Shown here: piece after piece, positions 9,788 to 19,731 of the stretch
Layout of the letters: each line of letters starts with the position of its first letter
Position numbering within the stretch: the stretch's first letter is position 1
NCBI GenBank assembly: GCA_902622875.1
Contig: CACNRW010000007.1
Location: 17,219-81,218, forward strand
Source of the DNA: an uncultured SAR116 cluster alpha proteobacterium
GTDB taxonomy: Bacteria > Pseudomonadota > Alphaproteobacteria > Puniceispirillales > Marisalimonadaceae
DNA: 64,000 nt
Reading direction: 5' to 3'
Notes under the pieces: model-generated
What the model saw: only the letters and a program-made list of their open reading frames with translations
The model's database searches: none
Told to the model about the DNA's origin: nothing
Made by a program: the position numbers and the translations under genes

Positions 9788-11599
9788 ATGGAATTTTTAA
9801 ATAATATAAAGACGAGAATACTTGTGAGATTATCTATACTTTTTTCTATTTTAGTCTTTTTTAGTATAAATATTATTATAAATAATGTCTTTAATTCCTC
9901 CAGAATTGATTTTACTGAAAAAAAACTTTACTCATTATCAAACAGTACGATTGATCTTTTAAAAAGTCTTGAAGAACCAATACACATAAGATTATTTGTT
10001 TCAGGTAATTTAGTTAAAGAGGTGCCCCAACTATCTACATATGCAAATAGAGTGGAAACTGTATTAAAAACATATAGTGATATTTCTAACGGAAAGATTT
10101 CACTTGAAATCATTGATCCAAAACCATTCTCTGATTATGAAGATAGAGCAGTCGGCATGGGGATTAATTCTTTTACTGCCACTGAAATGTCAGATGCTTT
10201 ATATTTTGGGTTAGCAGCCACTAACTCTACCACTGGTCAAAAAAATATTCCTATTTTTTCACCTGAGCGAGAAACCTTCCTAGAGTATGATCTCTCAAGT
10301 CTAATTTCAGAGCTTAGTCAAATTAAAAAACCAGTAATAAGCATTATCGACAACCTTGGACTTCAAGCTGACAGTAGAATTGGTAAACCAGAACAACAAA
10401 TATTAAAACAAATGAGAGAAATGTTTGTGGTTGAAAAAGTTAACGAAACCACCAATGAATTAAATAAAAACACTAAAGTATTAATGGTTGTTCATCCAAA
10501 GTTTCTATCCGATGATACACTTTATATGATAGATCAATGGATCCTAAACGGTGGAGCAACGTTAATATTTTTAGATCCTTATGCTGAAACTGAAATTAGC
10601 CGGCAACAAGGGATGCCTCCAATGAACCCTAGGTCTAATCTGAAAAAATTATTGGACACTTGGGGTATAAAGTTTGACAACGAAAAAGCTGTATTAGATT
10701 CAGAATTTGGATTTCGAATCTCTAGAAATTTAAATGGCAGAGATATACAGGTCACTAATTATCCTTGGCTAAATATAAGGGGAGATGGACTTAACAAAAA
10801 TGAAAGTGTACTTTCAAATCTGAGTACCATAGTAATGACAACTGCTGGATCTTTTGAGTCCATTGACAACAAGACTGACTTAGAACCTATTATTGTTTCA
10901 AGTCAAAACTCTGGTCTTGGCGATGCACAAAAGGCAGGTAATCCTGAAGGTGACCCTAGAGATCTATTGCCTAATATCAAAAAAAACAATCAAAATTTAA
11001 TTCTGGCTGGTTGGATAAAATCTACACTAAATTCATCCTTTAAAGACAAAGACAAAACGCAAATATTAAAATCACAAAACAAGTCTAATATTTTATTAGT
11101 TTCGGACGCCGATATGTTGATGGATCGTAATTGGTTAACACAAAGAGGTGCATTTGCGAATAATGGTGACTTTGTTTTAAATGTCATCGAGAAAATGATT
11201 GGAGGAAGTGCTTTATCTGATCTAAGAGGAAAGAGTACCTCGTATAGGCCATTTGATAAAATTATAGCGCTAGAAAAAATTGCCGAAGAAAAGTTTCTTT
11301 TAGAAGAACAGCAACTAGCTGAAAAGCTAAAAGGTATGGAAGACAAAATAAGAAGTCTAACTCAGAATAATGAAGATGATATAGATATATTATCTCCTGA
11401 AACTATCGAGGCAATTGATGGATTTAAAGCTGAAATGATGTCAACTAGATCTCAACTAAGAAGTGTTAAATTTGACTTAAGAAGAGATGTAGAAAATTTG
11501 AAAAAGTGGGTTATTGCTTTTAATGTTGCAATACTCCCCGTCATATTTGCTGGCCTAGCCTTGATTATATCGTTTAGAAGAAAGAAAAGTTCTTATTAA
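9788..11599 (+). CDS. GldG-family ABC-type auxiliary periplasmic protein
   Basis: One N-terminal and one C-terminal TM segment; RIDFTEKKLYSLSNSTIDLLKSLEEPIHIRLFVSG typical of GldG. ATG at 9788 preferred over the longer ORF from 9755, which overlaps the permease. Confidence 0.88.
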   Translation: MEFLNNIKTRILVRLSILFSILVFFSINIIINNVFNSSRIDFTEKKLYSLSNSTIDLLKSLEEPIHIRLFVSGNLVKEVPQLSTYANRVETVLKTYSDISNGKISLEIIDPKPFSDYEDRAVGMGINSFTATEMSDALYFGLAATNSTTGQKNIPIFSPERETFLEYDLSSLISELSQIKKPVISIIDNLGLQADSRIGKPEQQILKQMREMFVVEKVNETTNELNKNTKVLMVVHPKFLSDDTLYMIDQWILNGGATLIFLDPYAETEISRQQGMPPMNPRSNLKKLLDTWGIKFDNEKAVLDSEFGFRISRNLNGRDIQVTNYPWLNIRGDGLNKNESVLSNLSTIVMTTAGSFESIDNKTDLEPIIVSSQNSGLGDAQKAGNPEGDPRDLLPNIKKNNQNLILAGWIKSTLNSSFKDKDKTQILKSQNKSNILLVSDADMLMDRNWLTQRGAFANNGDFVLNVIEKMIGGSALSDLRGKSTSYRPFDKIIALEKIAEEKFLLEEQQLAEKLKGMEDKIRSLTQNNEDDIDILSPETIEAIDGFKAEMMSTRSQLRSVKFDLRRDVENLKKWVIAFNVAILPVIFAGLALIISFRRKKSSY

Positions 11600-11620
11600 A
11601 TATAAGTTTTGGATTATAAT

Positions 11621-12646
11621 ATGACAAAAATAAAATTTGTAAACACTTCGATAGTAACTTTAACTTTTGTTATTTTAGCAATCATATCTATAAATTTAAA
11701 TTCAAATAATCACGTTTTTGAAGATAGAGGAAGTTTATTTTTAAAAGACTTCACCAAAAATATTAATAAAATTGATAATATTTCCATAAATTCATTCGAA
11801 AATAACATTAATTTGGTAAAAAAAGATAATATTTATATCTCAGAATCTGGTTATCCACTTAAGAAGGGTATGTGGGAAAACTTAATTACAAGTTTGTCAT
11901 TGTTAAGAATTGAGGAATTAAAAACAAAAGATTCACAAAGACATGCTGATTTAAATTTACTTCTTCCAGAAAGAAATAAAAGCAAGGAGGAGGATGAAGG
12001 TTATGGAACAAAGATTACTTTGAAAAAACAAGACGGAACAATTTATTCATCTATTTTATTTGGTAAAGTGGATCGGACTGTTGGTGGATTAAGCGGGGGT
12101 CAATTTGCAAGATTCCCAGAAAAAAATCAAAGCTATCTTCTAAAAGGTGCTATAAGAATGCCTACAACTAAATCTGATTGGTTTGAGAGTTTAATTTTAA
12201 CAATAAAAAACGATCAATTCATAAAAGCCACTTTAAACAACAAAAATGGAACTTTTGAAATTGAGAATAAAAATAATAAGTTAAGTTTAATAGTTCCAAA
12301 ATCTTTAAATTTTGAAATTGACGAGACTCAGTTGAATGATATAAGAGATGTTATTAGTAGTTTTTATTTTTATGATGTAAAAAAATCATTGAAAAAATAT
12401 TCTGACAATCTTCCAACTATATCTTATGAAATTAAAGATGGTCTGGTACTATCAATAACCTCTGTTGAACCCGATAAAGATGGTGAAAGTTGGGTAACTA
12501 TTAAAGTTAAATCTAATGACAAGAAATCAGAAAAACTAGCTCAAGACATAAGGAACAAAACTGAAGGTTTTGAGTTCTTAGCAAATATTATTACAAGCGA
12601 CATTCTAAGATTGAAGCCTGAGGACCTTGCAGTTAAAGATAAATGA
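11621..12646 (+). CDS. DUF4340-like protein associated with the GldAFG module
   Basis: Position downstream of gldG, N-terminal TM, LLPERN...GTKITLKKQDGTIYSSILFGK pattern; ATG at 11621 preferred over the upstream TTG at 11609. Confidence 0.7.
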   Translation: MTKIKFVNTSIVTLTFVILAIISINLNSNNHVFEDRGSLFLKDFTKNINKIDNISINSFENNINLVKKDNIYISESGYPLKKGMWENLITSLSLLRIEELKTKDSQRHADLNLLLPERNKSKEEDEGYGTKITLKKQDGTIYSSILFGKVDRTVGGLSGGQFARFPEKNQSYLLKGAIRMPTTKSDWFESLILTIKNDQFIKATLNNKNGTFEIENKNNKLSLIVPKSLNFEIDETQLNDIRDVISSFYFYDVKKSLKKYSDNLPTISYEIKDGLVLSITSVEPDKDGESWVTIKVKSNDKKSEKLAQDIRNKTEGFEFLANIITSDILRLKPEDLAVKDK

Positions 12647-12649
12647 TCT

Positions 12650-13852
12650 TTAATATGATCTAGGCATTCCTAAAACATGTTCAGCTAAGTAAGATAATAT
12701 TAAATTAGTAGAAATTGGGGCTACTTGATACAATCTAGCTTCCCTAAACTTTCTTTCAACATCATATTCCTCTGCAAACCCAAAGCCACCGTGGGTTTGT
12801 ACACAAGCTTCAGCAGCCGCCCATGAGGCATCTGCTGCTAGCAATTTTGCAGTATTTGCTTCTTCACCAATCGGCTTGCCAGCTTCATATAGTCTAGCAG
12901 CATGATAAACCATAAGCTCTGCAGCCCTCATTTGAGCATAAGCCTTGGCAATTGGAAACTGAATACCTTGGTTTTTACCAATTGCTCTTCCAAAAATATT
13001 TCTATCATTAGCATAATCAGTTGATTTTTTAGTAAACCACTTTGCGTCACCTATACACTCTGCAGCAATTAAAATTCTTTCTGCATTCATACCTGACAAA
13101 ATGTATCTAAAACCCTTGTCAACCTCACCTATAATATTAGAAGCAGGAATTCTAAGGTTGTCGAAAAAAACTTCAGTCGTGGAGTGGTTCATCATTGTTC
13201 TTATAGGTCTGATAGTAAGACCGTTTCCTTTTGCCTTTCTCATATCTAAAAGAAAAACAGAGAGACCTTCAGTCTTTTTATTAACTTGATTTAAAGGTGT
13301 TGTTCTAGCTAACAACAACATTAAATCTGAATGCTCAGCCCTACTGGTCCAAATTTTTTGTCCATTAATTATGTAATCATCTCTATCACGTACAGCTACA
13401 GTTCTTAAACTTGTAGTGTCTGTACCACTAGTTGGTTCAGTTACGCCGAATGCTTGTAACCTTAGAGTTCCGTCAGCAATCTTAGGTAAATATTCCTTTT
13501 TTTGTTCATCAGATCCATGTCTTAGAACAGTTCCCATTGTATACATTTGTGCGTGACACGCTGCGGCATTACAACCTTGATGATGTATTTCTTCTAAAAT
13601 AACAGATGCTGCAACCATTCCTAAACCAACCCCACCATATTCTTCCGGTATAAGGGCTCCCAAAAAGCCCGCATCAGTCAAAGCTTTAACAAATTCTGTA
13701 GGATAACCTTGCTCTCTGTCAAGTTTCCTCCAATATTCACCTTGAAAATCACCACAAAGTTTAGCGACAGACTCTCTTACTTCACTAATTATGCTGTCTT
13801 GAGTTTCTGAATTTTCTAATTGAATGGTGCTATCAGGCATTTTGATCCTCAT
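12650..13852 (-). CDS. Acyl-CoA dehydrogenase (true start possibly the ATG at 13840)
   Basis: AFGVTEPTSGTDTTSLRT, GQKIWTSRAEHSDLMLLLART, QTHGGFGFAEEYDVER motifs. Confidence 0.94.
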   Translation of the reverse strand: MRIKMPDSTIQLENSETQDSIISEVRESVAKLCGDFQGEYWRKLDREQGYPTEFVKALTDAGFLGALIPEEYGGVGLGMVAASVILEEIHHQGCNAAACHAQMYTMGTVLRHGSDEQKKEYLPKIADGTLRLQAFGVTEPTSGTDTTSLRTVAVRDRDDYIINGQKIWTSRAEHSDLMLLLARTTPLNQVNKKTEGLSVFLLDMRKAKGNGLTIRPIRTMMNHSTTEVFFDNLRIPASNIIGEVDKGFRYILSGMNAERILIAAECIGDAKWFTKKSTDYANDRNIFGRAIGKNQGIQFPIAKAYAQMRAAELMVYHAARLYEAGKPIGEEANTAKLLAADASWAAAEACVQTHGGFGFAEEYDVERKFREARLYQVAPISTNLILSYLAEHVLGMPRSY

Positions 13853-13981
13853 AAATATTTTGCGTTTAAGTAATTAGACATAATAGTTCAATTTTATAAT
13901 ACTAGCTTATTCATCTTATTTAGTATTAATTATTTTATATAGCATAAATGTAATGATTATTAAATAATTTGGAGATTAAAA

Positions 13982-14398
13982 ATGAAATTAGAATTTCACC
14001 ATATAAATTTTGTATCAAAAAATATAGATAATATGAATAATTTTTATAAAAATATTCTTAGTATGAATAGTATTCCAATAGAAAAATTTCCACGAACAGA
14101 AGAGACGTCTAATAGAGGGTATAGTGGTAAAATCAATTTCGTGACAGAAGGTAAAATAGAAATGCATCTTGCAGAACGAGATTTAAATGTAGCTTTTAAA
14201 AATAATCAGGCAATCAATCCTGTTGACAAAGGGCACATAGCTTTTAGGACTGATGATATTAACACATTCATTAAAAGGCTTAAGAAAGAAAAAATTCCGT
14301 TTTCGGATTATGGAACCACTTTCGCTAAAGAATGGCACCAAATTTTCTTTCAAGATCCAGAAGGCAATGTAGTCGAAGTACATCAAAAAATTTGCTAA
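13982..14398 (+). CDS. VOC family (glyoxalase/bleomycin resistance-like) protein
   Basis: LEFHHINFVSKNIDNMNNFYKNIL and FFQDPEGNVVEVHQ motifs; 138 aa. Confidence 0.88.
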   Translation: MKLEFHHINFVSKNIDNMNNFYKNILSMNSIPIEKFPRTEETSNRGYSGKINFVTEGKIEMHLAERDLNVAFKNNQAINPVDKGHIAFRTDDINTFIKRLKKEKIPFSDYGTTFAKEWHQIFFQDPEGNVVEVHQKIC

Positions 14399-14404
14399 CA
14401 CATA

Positions 14405-15640
14405 ATGATTAAGGAATGTTTTAAATATAAGAACTTTAGAATACTCTGGGGTGCAGGTTGTATGACTGGGATTGCACGTGCTATGGAGTTTTTAGCTTTG
14501 AGTCTTTATGCCCTCCAAGAATTAGGAATTCCATATTTAGTTACAGTAATATTCGCAGCAAGAATGTTACCAATGAGCCTTTTGGGAATAGTTATAGGTA
14601 CAATTTCAGAGAGGGTGTCTCCAATTTTAGTTATTAAAAACATTTACTTACTTTCAAATATTTTTACTGGTATGGCTGTTATTTTAGTTTTCACTGATAA
14701 TTTTAATACGCTTTTTGCACTTATTCTTGCCTTTGTAAATGGAATTACATGGGTGGTTGACCTTGCAGTAAGGCGTAGAGTGTTAGCGGATAATATTAAA
14801 AAGAAACTTTTAAGTTCCTCACTTGCTATGGAAACATTATCCAACAATGCAACAAGACTGATAGGACCAATATTTGCTGGAACACTATATACTTTAGTAG
14901 ATCTTACTGGAATTTTCAGTCTTCAATTTATAATGTATCTATTAGCTTTAGGATTAATCATTGTATTTAAAAAAAATACTAAAAAGGATACTACTTCAAA
15001 TTCTGCCCAAGAAAATCCATTAGCCATAAAAGAGCATTGGGCACATGGTCTTTTAAATGAAATATTAAAAACAGGTAAAAGTGTATACAGTATTGTTAGT
15101 TTAAGAATGGTGTTAATAACAACCCTAATCTTTAATATTTTTGGTTTTCCATTAGTATCTTTAATCCCCGTATTAGGTAGAGAAAAATTGTTATTATCTG
15201 AATTTAATATTGGAATCTTAGCTTCCTCTGAAGGTTTAGGAGCTCTTATAGGGGCTTTAATTATTGGTAATCTTTCTCCACAAAAAAATCTTTCAATTAT
15301 CTTTATTACAGGTGTAAGTGGATTTTTTTTAGGTATGTTTTTATTTTCTTGCTCACCTAGTCTGATATTAGCTTTTATAAGTTTAACATTTGGAGGCATT
15401 TTTTTATCAGGTTTTAGTACAATGCAAGGAGCACTTGTTTATCAAGCATCTACTAAATCTAGAGGAAATAATTTTGGTATATTAGTGACATGTATCGGAA
15501 CAGCACCAATCGGTCTAATGAATTTATCTTGGATTATGACACTTATTTCAGTGGACAGAACAATACAAATAAATGTTTTTTTAGGATTGACCTGTCTGCT
15601 GATAACCATTTTTTATTTTTTCTTTAAAAGATCTGATTAA
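14405..15640 (+). CDS. MFS transporter
   Basis: 411 aa, about 10-12 hydrophobic segments; starts 6 nt after the VOC gene. Confidence 0.85.
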   Translation: MIKECFKYKNFRILWGAGCMTGIARAMEFLALSLYALQELGIPYLVTVIFAARMLPMSLLGIVIGTISERVSPILVIKNIYLLSNIFTGMAVILVFTDNFNTLFALILAFVNGITWVVDLAVRRRVLADNIKKKLLSSSLAMETLSNNATRLIGPIFAGTLYTLVDLTGIFSLQFIMYLLALGLIIVFKKNTKKDTTSNSAQENPLAIKEHWAHGLLNEILKTGKSVYSIVSLRMVLITTLIFNIFGFPLVSLIPVLGREKLLLSEFNIGILASSEGLGALIGALIIGNLSPQKNLSIIFITGVSGFFLGMFLFSCSPSLILAFISLTFGGIFLSGFSTMQGALVYQASTKSRGNNFGILVTCIGTAPIGLMNLSWIMTLISVDRTIQINVFLGLTCLLITIFYFFFKRSD

Positions 15641-15643
15641 TTA

Positions 15644-17548
15644 TTAGTTAGGAATTGCTTTTAATAAAAACTGGTTCATTATTTTACTAAACTGTGCGGG
15701 ATCAGCCGGCATCTTACCTTCCATTAATCTAGCTTGTTCAAATAAAAGAGTTCCAGCGTCACTAACTAAATCATTGTTTTCTTTTTTACTTAATAATGAT
15801 TTCATGTTTTTAATAAGAGAATGGTCTCCATTAATTTCTAATATTCTTGGAGCCCCCTTGTAGTTTGTATCTCTCTGTGCCATCAATTGCTCCATAGCAA
15901 TATCCATATCGCCTTCGTCAGCAACTAGGCAGACTGGACTATCAGTCAGCTTAGAGGATAATCTAATGTCTTTAACTTGATCTCCTAATACAACTTTTAA
16001 TTGGGCGACTAAGTCAACATATTCTTTATCTTTTTTTTCTTTTTTATTCTTATCGTCTTTTTTCTTATCTTTATTTTTTTCATCAAGATCATCTAAATTA
16101 ATCTGTCCTTGTGTAATTGATGTAAACTTCTTTTCCTTAAAAGATCCAACCATAGGTAACCAAAACTGATCAATTGCGTCTGTCATAATTAAAACAGGTA
16201 TTTTTTTGGATTTAAAACCTTCTAAGTGAGGACTTGCTAAAGCTTGGTCTTTTGTTTCAGCTGAAATGTAGTAGATGTCCTTTTGTTTTTCGGGCATATT
16301 TTCTACATATTCAGATAAAGATATTGGATCATCATTTTCATTAGTTGAAAACCTAGATAAATCTAATAATGCCTCCTTTCTTTCTGCATCTTCATACAAG
16401 CCTTCTTTCAAAACAGCTCCATACTCCTTCCAAAAACTTTTATAACCATCTGCGTTCTTTTCACTAACTTTTTTAAGTTCTCTTAGGATTTTTCCAACTA
16501 ATGATTTACTTATCTTGGCTACAGCAGGGTTGTTTTGTAACATTTCTCTACTAACATTCAGATCTATATCTTGAGTGTCAACCAGGCCCTTTATGAACCT
16601 TAAATAACTAGGAATTAATGCATCGCACTTGTCTGTAATAAATACTCTGTTTATGTATAGTTTTAATGATGATTTTCTATCTGGATTGAATAAGTCAAAC
16701 GGTCTTGTAGACGGAATACATATAAGATTAGTATAACTAATAGTCCCTTCTGTATTGTTATGCATGGTTAAAAGTGGTTTTCCAAAACCTGCACCAATAT
16801 GTGAGAAAAATTCTTGATATTGCTCTTCTTTAATTTCTTTTGCTGGTCTAGTCCATAAAGCTGATGCTTCATTTAGAGTTTTTATTTCTGCATCTTTTTT
16901 GTCAATTTCGTGTAATTTAACTGGATAGGAAATATGATCTGAATATTTTCTGACAATAAATTGAAGTCTAGTTTCTTCTAAAAACTCTTTTGCATCTTTT
17001 TTTAGTTTAAGTGTAATAGATGTCCCAACATCTTCTTTATCTGCTTTTTCTAAATTAAAACCTGACTTTCCATCTGAAGACCATTTCCATGATTGGTTTT
17101 CTCCTGCTTTTTTTGATAATACCTCTACACTGTCAGCAACCATAAAAGAAGCATAAAAACCTACACCAAATTGTCCAATCATTGACATATCTGGTTTTTT
17201 ATCTTTAGCGTTTGTTGCTATTTGTTCTAAGAATGCTTTTGTTCCTGACCTCGCAATAGTACCCAATGAAGATTTAAGGTCTTCTTCATTCATTCCAATA
17301 CCATTATCTAGAATTGATAAAGTTTTATCTTTATTATTAACCTCAATTTTTATTTCAGAAGCCTCTGAAGAGATAGCAATTTTTTTATCTGTCAAGCCAA
17401 GATATTTTCTTTTATCAAGAGCATCTGAAGCATTTGATACCAACTCACGCAAAAAAATTTCTCTTTCCGAATAAAGAGAATTAATCACAATATCTAAAAT
17501 TTTACCGGTATCTGCTTCAAATTTATTATTCATGTTGGTCATCGACAA
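15644..17548 (-). CDS. htpG: Molecular chaperone HtpG (Hsp90)
   Basis: YSEREIFLRELVSNASDALDKRKYL, GTIARSGTKAF, IGQFGVGFYASFMVAD motifs. Confidence 0.98.
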   Translation of the reverse strand: MSMTNMNNKFEADTGKILDIVINSLYSEREIFLRELVSNASDALDKRKYLGLTDKKIAISSEASEIKIEVNNKDKTLSILDNGIGMNEEDLKSSLGTIARSGTKAFLEQIATNAKDKKPDMSMIGQFGVGFYASFMVADSVEVLSKKAGENQSWKWSSDGKSGFNLEKADKEDVGTSITLKLKKDAKEFLEETRLQFIVRKYSDHISYPVKLHEIDKKDAEIKTLNEASALWTRPAKEIKEEQYQEFFSHIGAGFGKPLLTMHNNTEGTISYTNLICIPSTRPFDLFNPDRKSSLKLYINRVFITDKCDALIPSYLRFIKGLVDTQDIDLNVSREMLQNNPAVAKISKSLVGKILRELKKVSEKNADGYKSFWKEYGAVLKEGLYEDAERKEALLDLSRFSTNENDDPISLSEYVENMPEKQKDIYYISAETKDQALASPHLEGFKSKKIPVLIMTDAIDQFWLPMVGSFKEKKFTSITQGQINLDDLDEKNKDKKKDDKNKKEKKDKEYVDLVAQLKVVLGDQVKDIRLSSKLTDSPVCLVADEGDMDIAMEQLMAQRDTNYKGAPRILEINGDHSLIKNMKSLLSKKENNDLVSDAGTLLFEQARLMEGKMPADPAQFSKIMNQFLLKAIPN

Positions 17549-17644
17549 TCCCCATTAATTAATTAATATGATTAGTAATTGGTTACTTAAACTTGTATTT
17601 TCAAGATATAATATTACTTTTGTGAATTTAAAAGGAGTGTGTTT

Positions 17645-18535
17645 ATGAATAAAATAGGCATTTGCGGTACAGGTAAAATGGGTAGGGAAATTGTTAAAAG
17701 GCTTTTGGATTGTGATCAGATTGTAACAGCATGGAACAGAACGCAAAATAAAGTAACACCTCTAGTTGAATTAGGTGCGAGAAGAGCTAATAGTGTAAAA
17801 GAATTGTTTAACAATAACGACATAATTTTAATTATTATGGGAAATGATGAAGCGCTTGATTATGTATATACAAATTCTCAGGGCATTAAAAATCAAGATT
17901 TAACTAACAAAATTATAATAGAACTAAGTACGACTAGCGTTAAGAAAATGCAATCGTTAAAAAGGATAATATGTTCGTTAAATGGAGAATTTATAGAATG
18001 CCCCGTAGGTGGCTCAACAAAGCCTGCAAGAGATGGAAATTTATTAGGGTTAGTAGGGGGAAACAAGGAAACTTTTGAAAAGGTTGAGCATATATTAAAG
18101 CTTATTTGTAGAAGATATGAATACCTTGGTGAAGTTGGTAAAGGAAGTGCTATGAAGTTAGCTATTAATCTACCATTAATGGTTTATTGGCACGCTTTAG
18201 GTGAAGCGATGTCTTTAGCAACAAACTCAGGAATTAAATTTGATAAAGCTTTGGACATAATGATTGATAGCTCTGGAGCAGCAAAAGTAGCTCACCTAAA
18301 GTCTAATACTATATTACAAGCTAAAAAAAATGAGACTAACTTGAGCTCAACATTTAACGTTTCATCATCTTTAAAAGATATTAATTTAATGATTAAAGAA
18401 GGGGCAAATTTTAATAATGAATTACATGTTATCAAAAGTACTAAATCTTATATTCAAGGGGCCATGAATGAGGGTTGGTCGGACCATGACGCTTCATTAT
18501 TAAGTCTTTATATTAATAAAAAATTAAATAATTAA
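17645..18535 (+). CDS. NAD(P)-dependent oxidoreductase, 3-hydroxyisobutyrate dehydrogenase family
   Basis: IGICGTGKMGREIVKRLLDCDQIVTAWNRT; ECPVGGSTKPARDGNLLGLVGG; GSAMKLAINL. AAGGAG Shine-Dalgarno just upstream of the ATG at 17645. Confidence 0.9.
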   Translation: MNKIGICGTGKMGREIVKRLLDCDQIVTAWNRTQNKVTPLVELGARRANSVKELFNNNDIILIIMGNDEALDYVYTNSQGIKNQDLTNKIIIELSTTSVKKMQSLKRIICSLNGEFIECPVGGSTKPARDGNLLGLVGGNKETFEKVEHILKLICRRYEYLGEVGKGSAMKLAINLPLMVYWHALGEAMSLATNSGIKFDKALDIMIDSSGAAKVAHLKSNTILQAKKNETNLSSTFNVSSSLKDINLMIKEGANFNNELHVIKSTKSYIQGAMNEGWSDHDASLLSLYINKKLNN

Positions 18536-18538
18536 CTT

Positions 18539-19315
18539 CTAATCTGCATAATCAGAACTTTCTTGATCTAATATTGACTTTATTTCTCTCAAGAAAGCTG
18601 TTCCTGCAGGGTTTGGATGTTCTTCATTATCTAATTCTTCTGCAGTTTTTTCTGCTATTATATTATTTAAAATACTTATTTTTTTTCCAGTTTGAAGGGC
18701 ATTGATATATGTTTGAGCGGCTCTTTCAAAATAATATAGTCTATTGAAAGTTTCTGCTACATTTTTACCAAAAATTAGTACACCATGGTTACCCATTATA
18801 AATGTGTGTTTTTTAGAGTTTGACAAAAGATTTGCACACCTTGTACCTTCATCTTCAAAAGCTAATCCACCATAATTTTTATCAATAACTTGTCTTCCAA
18901 AAAACATTGCTGCCACCTGATTTATTGGTGGCAAAATACAGTCTTCAAGAGAAGCCAGAGTAGTTGCATACACAGAATGAACATGCATTATACATCTTGC
19001 GTGAGGACACAATTTATGTATAGCTCCGTGTAACCCCCAAGCCGTCGCGTCAGGGGGATTATCTTTTGTTAGCACAGTTTTGTCATTAACATCTAATAAC
19101 AACAAATCAGAAGCTTTGATTCTTGAAAAATGCCACATATTAGGATTCATTAAGAATTCTGTTCCTTCAGAATTAACAGCTAAACTGAAATGATTGGCAA
19201 CAGCCTCATGTAAATTACTTCTTTCAGCCCATCTAAAGGCAGCAGCTAAATCTTTTCTTTCTTCTTGAAATGAGTTGTTTGATATATAAGTCGAAGCTGA
19301 TTTGATCTCGTTCAT
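18539..19315 (-). CDS. Class II aldolase/adducin family protein
   Basis: NHFSLAV, HGAIHKLCPHARCIMHVHSVYATTLASL, FIMGNHGVLIFGKNVAETFNRLYYFERAAQT. Confidence 0.92.
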   Translation of the reverse strand: MNEIKSASTYISNNSFQEERKDLAAAFRWAERSNLHEAVANHFSLAVNSEGTEFLMNPNMWHFSRIKASDLLLLDVNDKTVLTKDNPPDATAWGLHGAIHKLCPHARCIMHVHSVYATTLASLEDCILPPINQVAAMFFGRQVIDKNYGGLAFEDEGTRCANLLSNSKKHTFIMGNHGVLIFGKNVAETFNRLYYFERAAQTYINALQTGKKISILNNIIAEKTAEELDNEEHPNPAGTAFLREIKSILDQESSDYAD

Positions 19316-19401
19316 TTTATATTATCCTAAATTATAATCTTTGATATTGTCTTAAGTAGACTCAAATAATATAATAAATAACATATTTTGTAAGGATTAA
19401 C

Positions 19402-19731
19402 ATGGGATATTTTTATCTTTTAATTGCTATTATCGGAGAGGTTGTTGGAACCACTTACCTTAAGAGTACTAATAATTTTTCAGAGTTAATACCTAGCACC
19501 TATGTAGTAGTCGGCTATGCAACAGCCTTTTACTTTATGATGCTGGCAATGAAGACAATACCTATTGCCATAACATACTCAATATGGGCAGGTGTAGGTA
19601 TTTCAGCTATTACAATTTTAGGAGCATTAAAATATAAAGAAATTCCAGATCTGATGGCACTTTTAGGGTTAGGTTTGATTATAGTTGGCGTAATAATTTT
19701 AGTTTTTTACAGTAAAATGGGTGCAAACTAA
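19402..19731 (+). CDS. Small multidrug resistance (SMR) efflux protein, EmrE/QacE-like
   Basis: 109 aa, 4 TM; YFYLLIAIIGEVVGTTYLKSTNNF and AITYSIWAGVGI signatures. Confidence 0.93.
   Translation: MGYFYLLIAIIGEVVGTTYLKSTNNFSELIPSTYVVVGYATAFYFMMLAMKTIPIAITYSIWAGVGISAITILGALKYKEIPDLMALLGLGLIIVGVIILVFYSKMGAN

Noticed and set aside
14923-15399. 158-aa minus-strand ORF opposite the MFS transporter
   Set aside because: Antisense shadow ORF with no domain signature
17555-17746. 63-aa minus-strand ORF upstream of htpG
   Set aside because: Overlaps the start of the dehydrogenase gene on the other strand; no support
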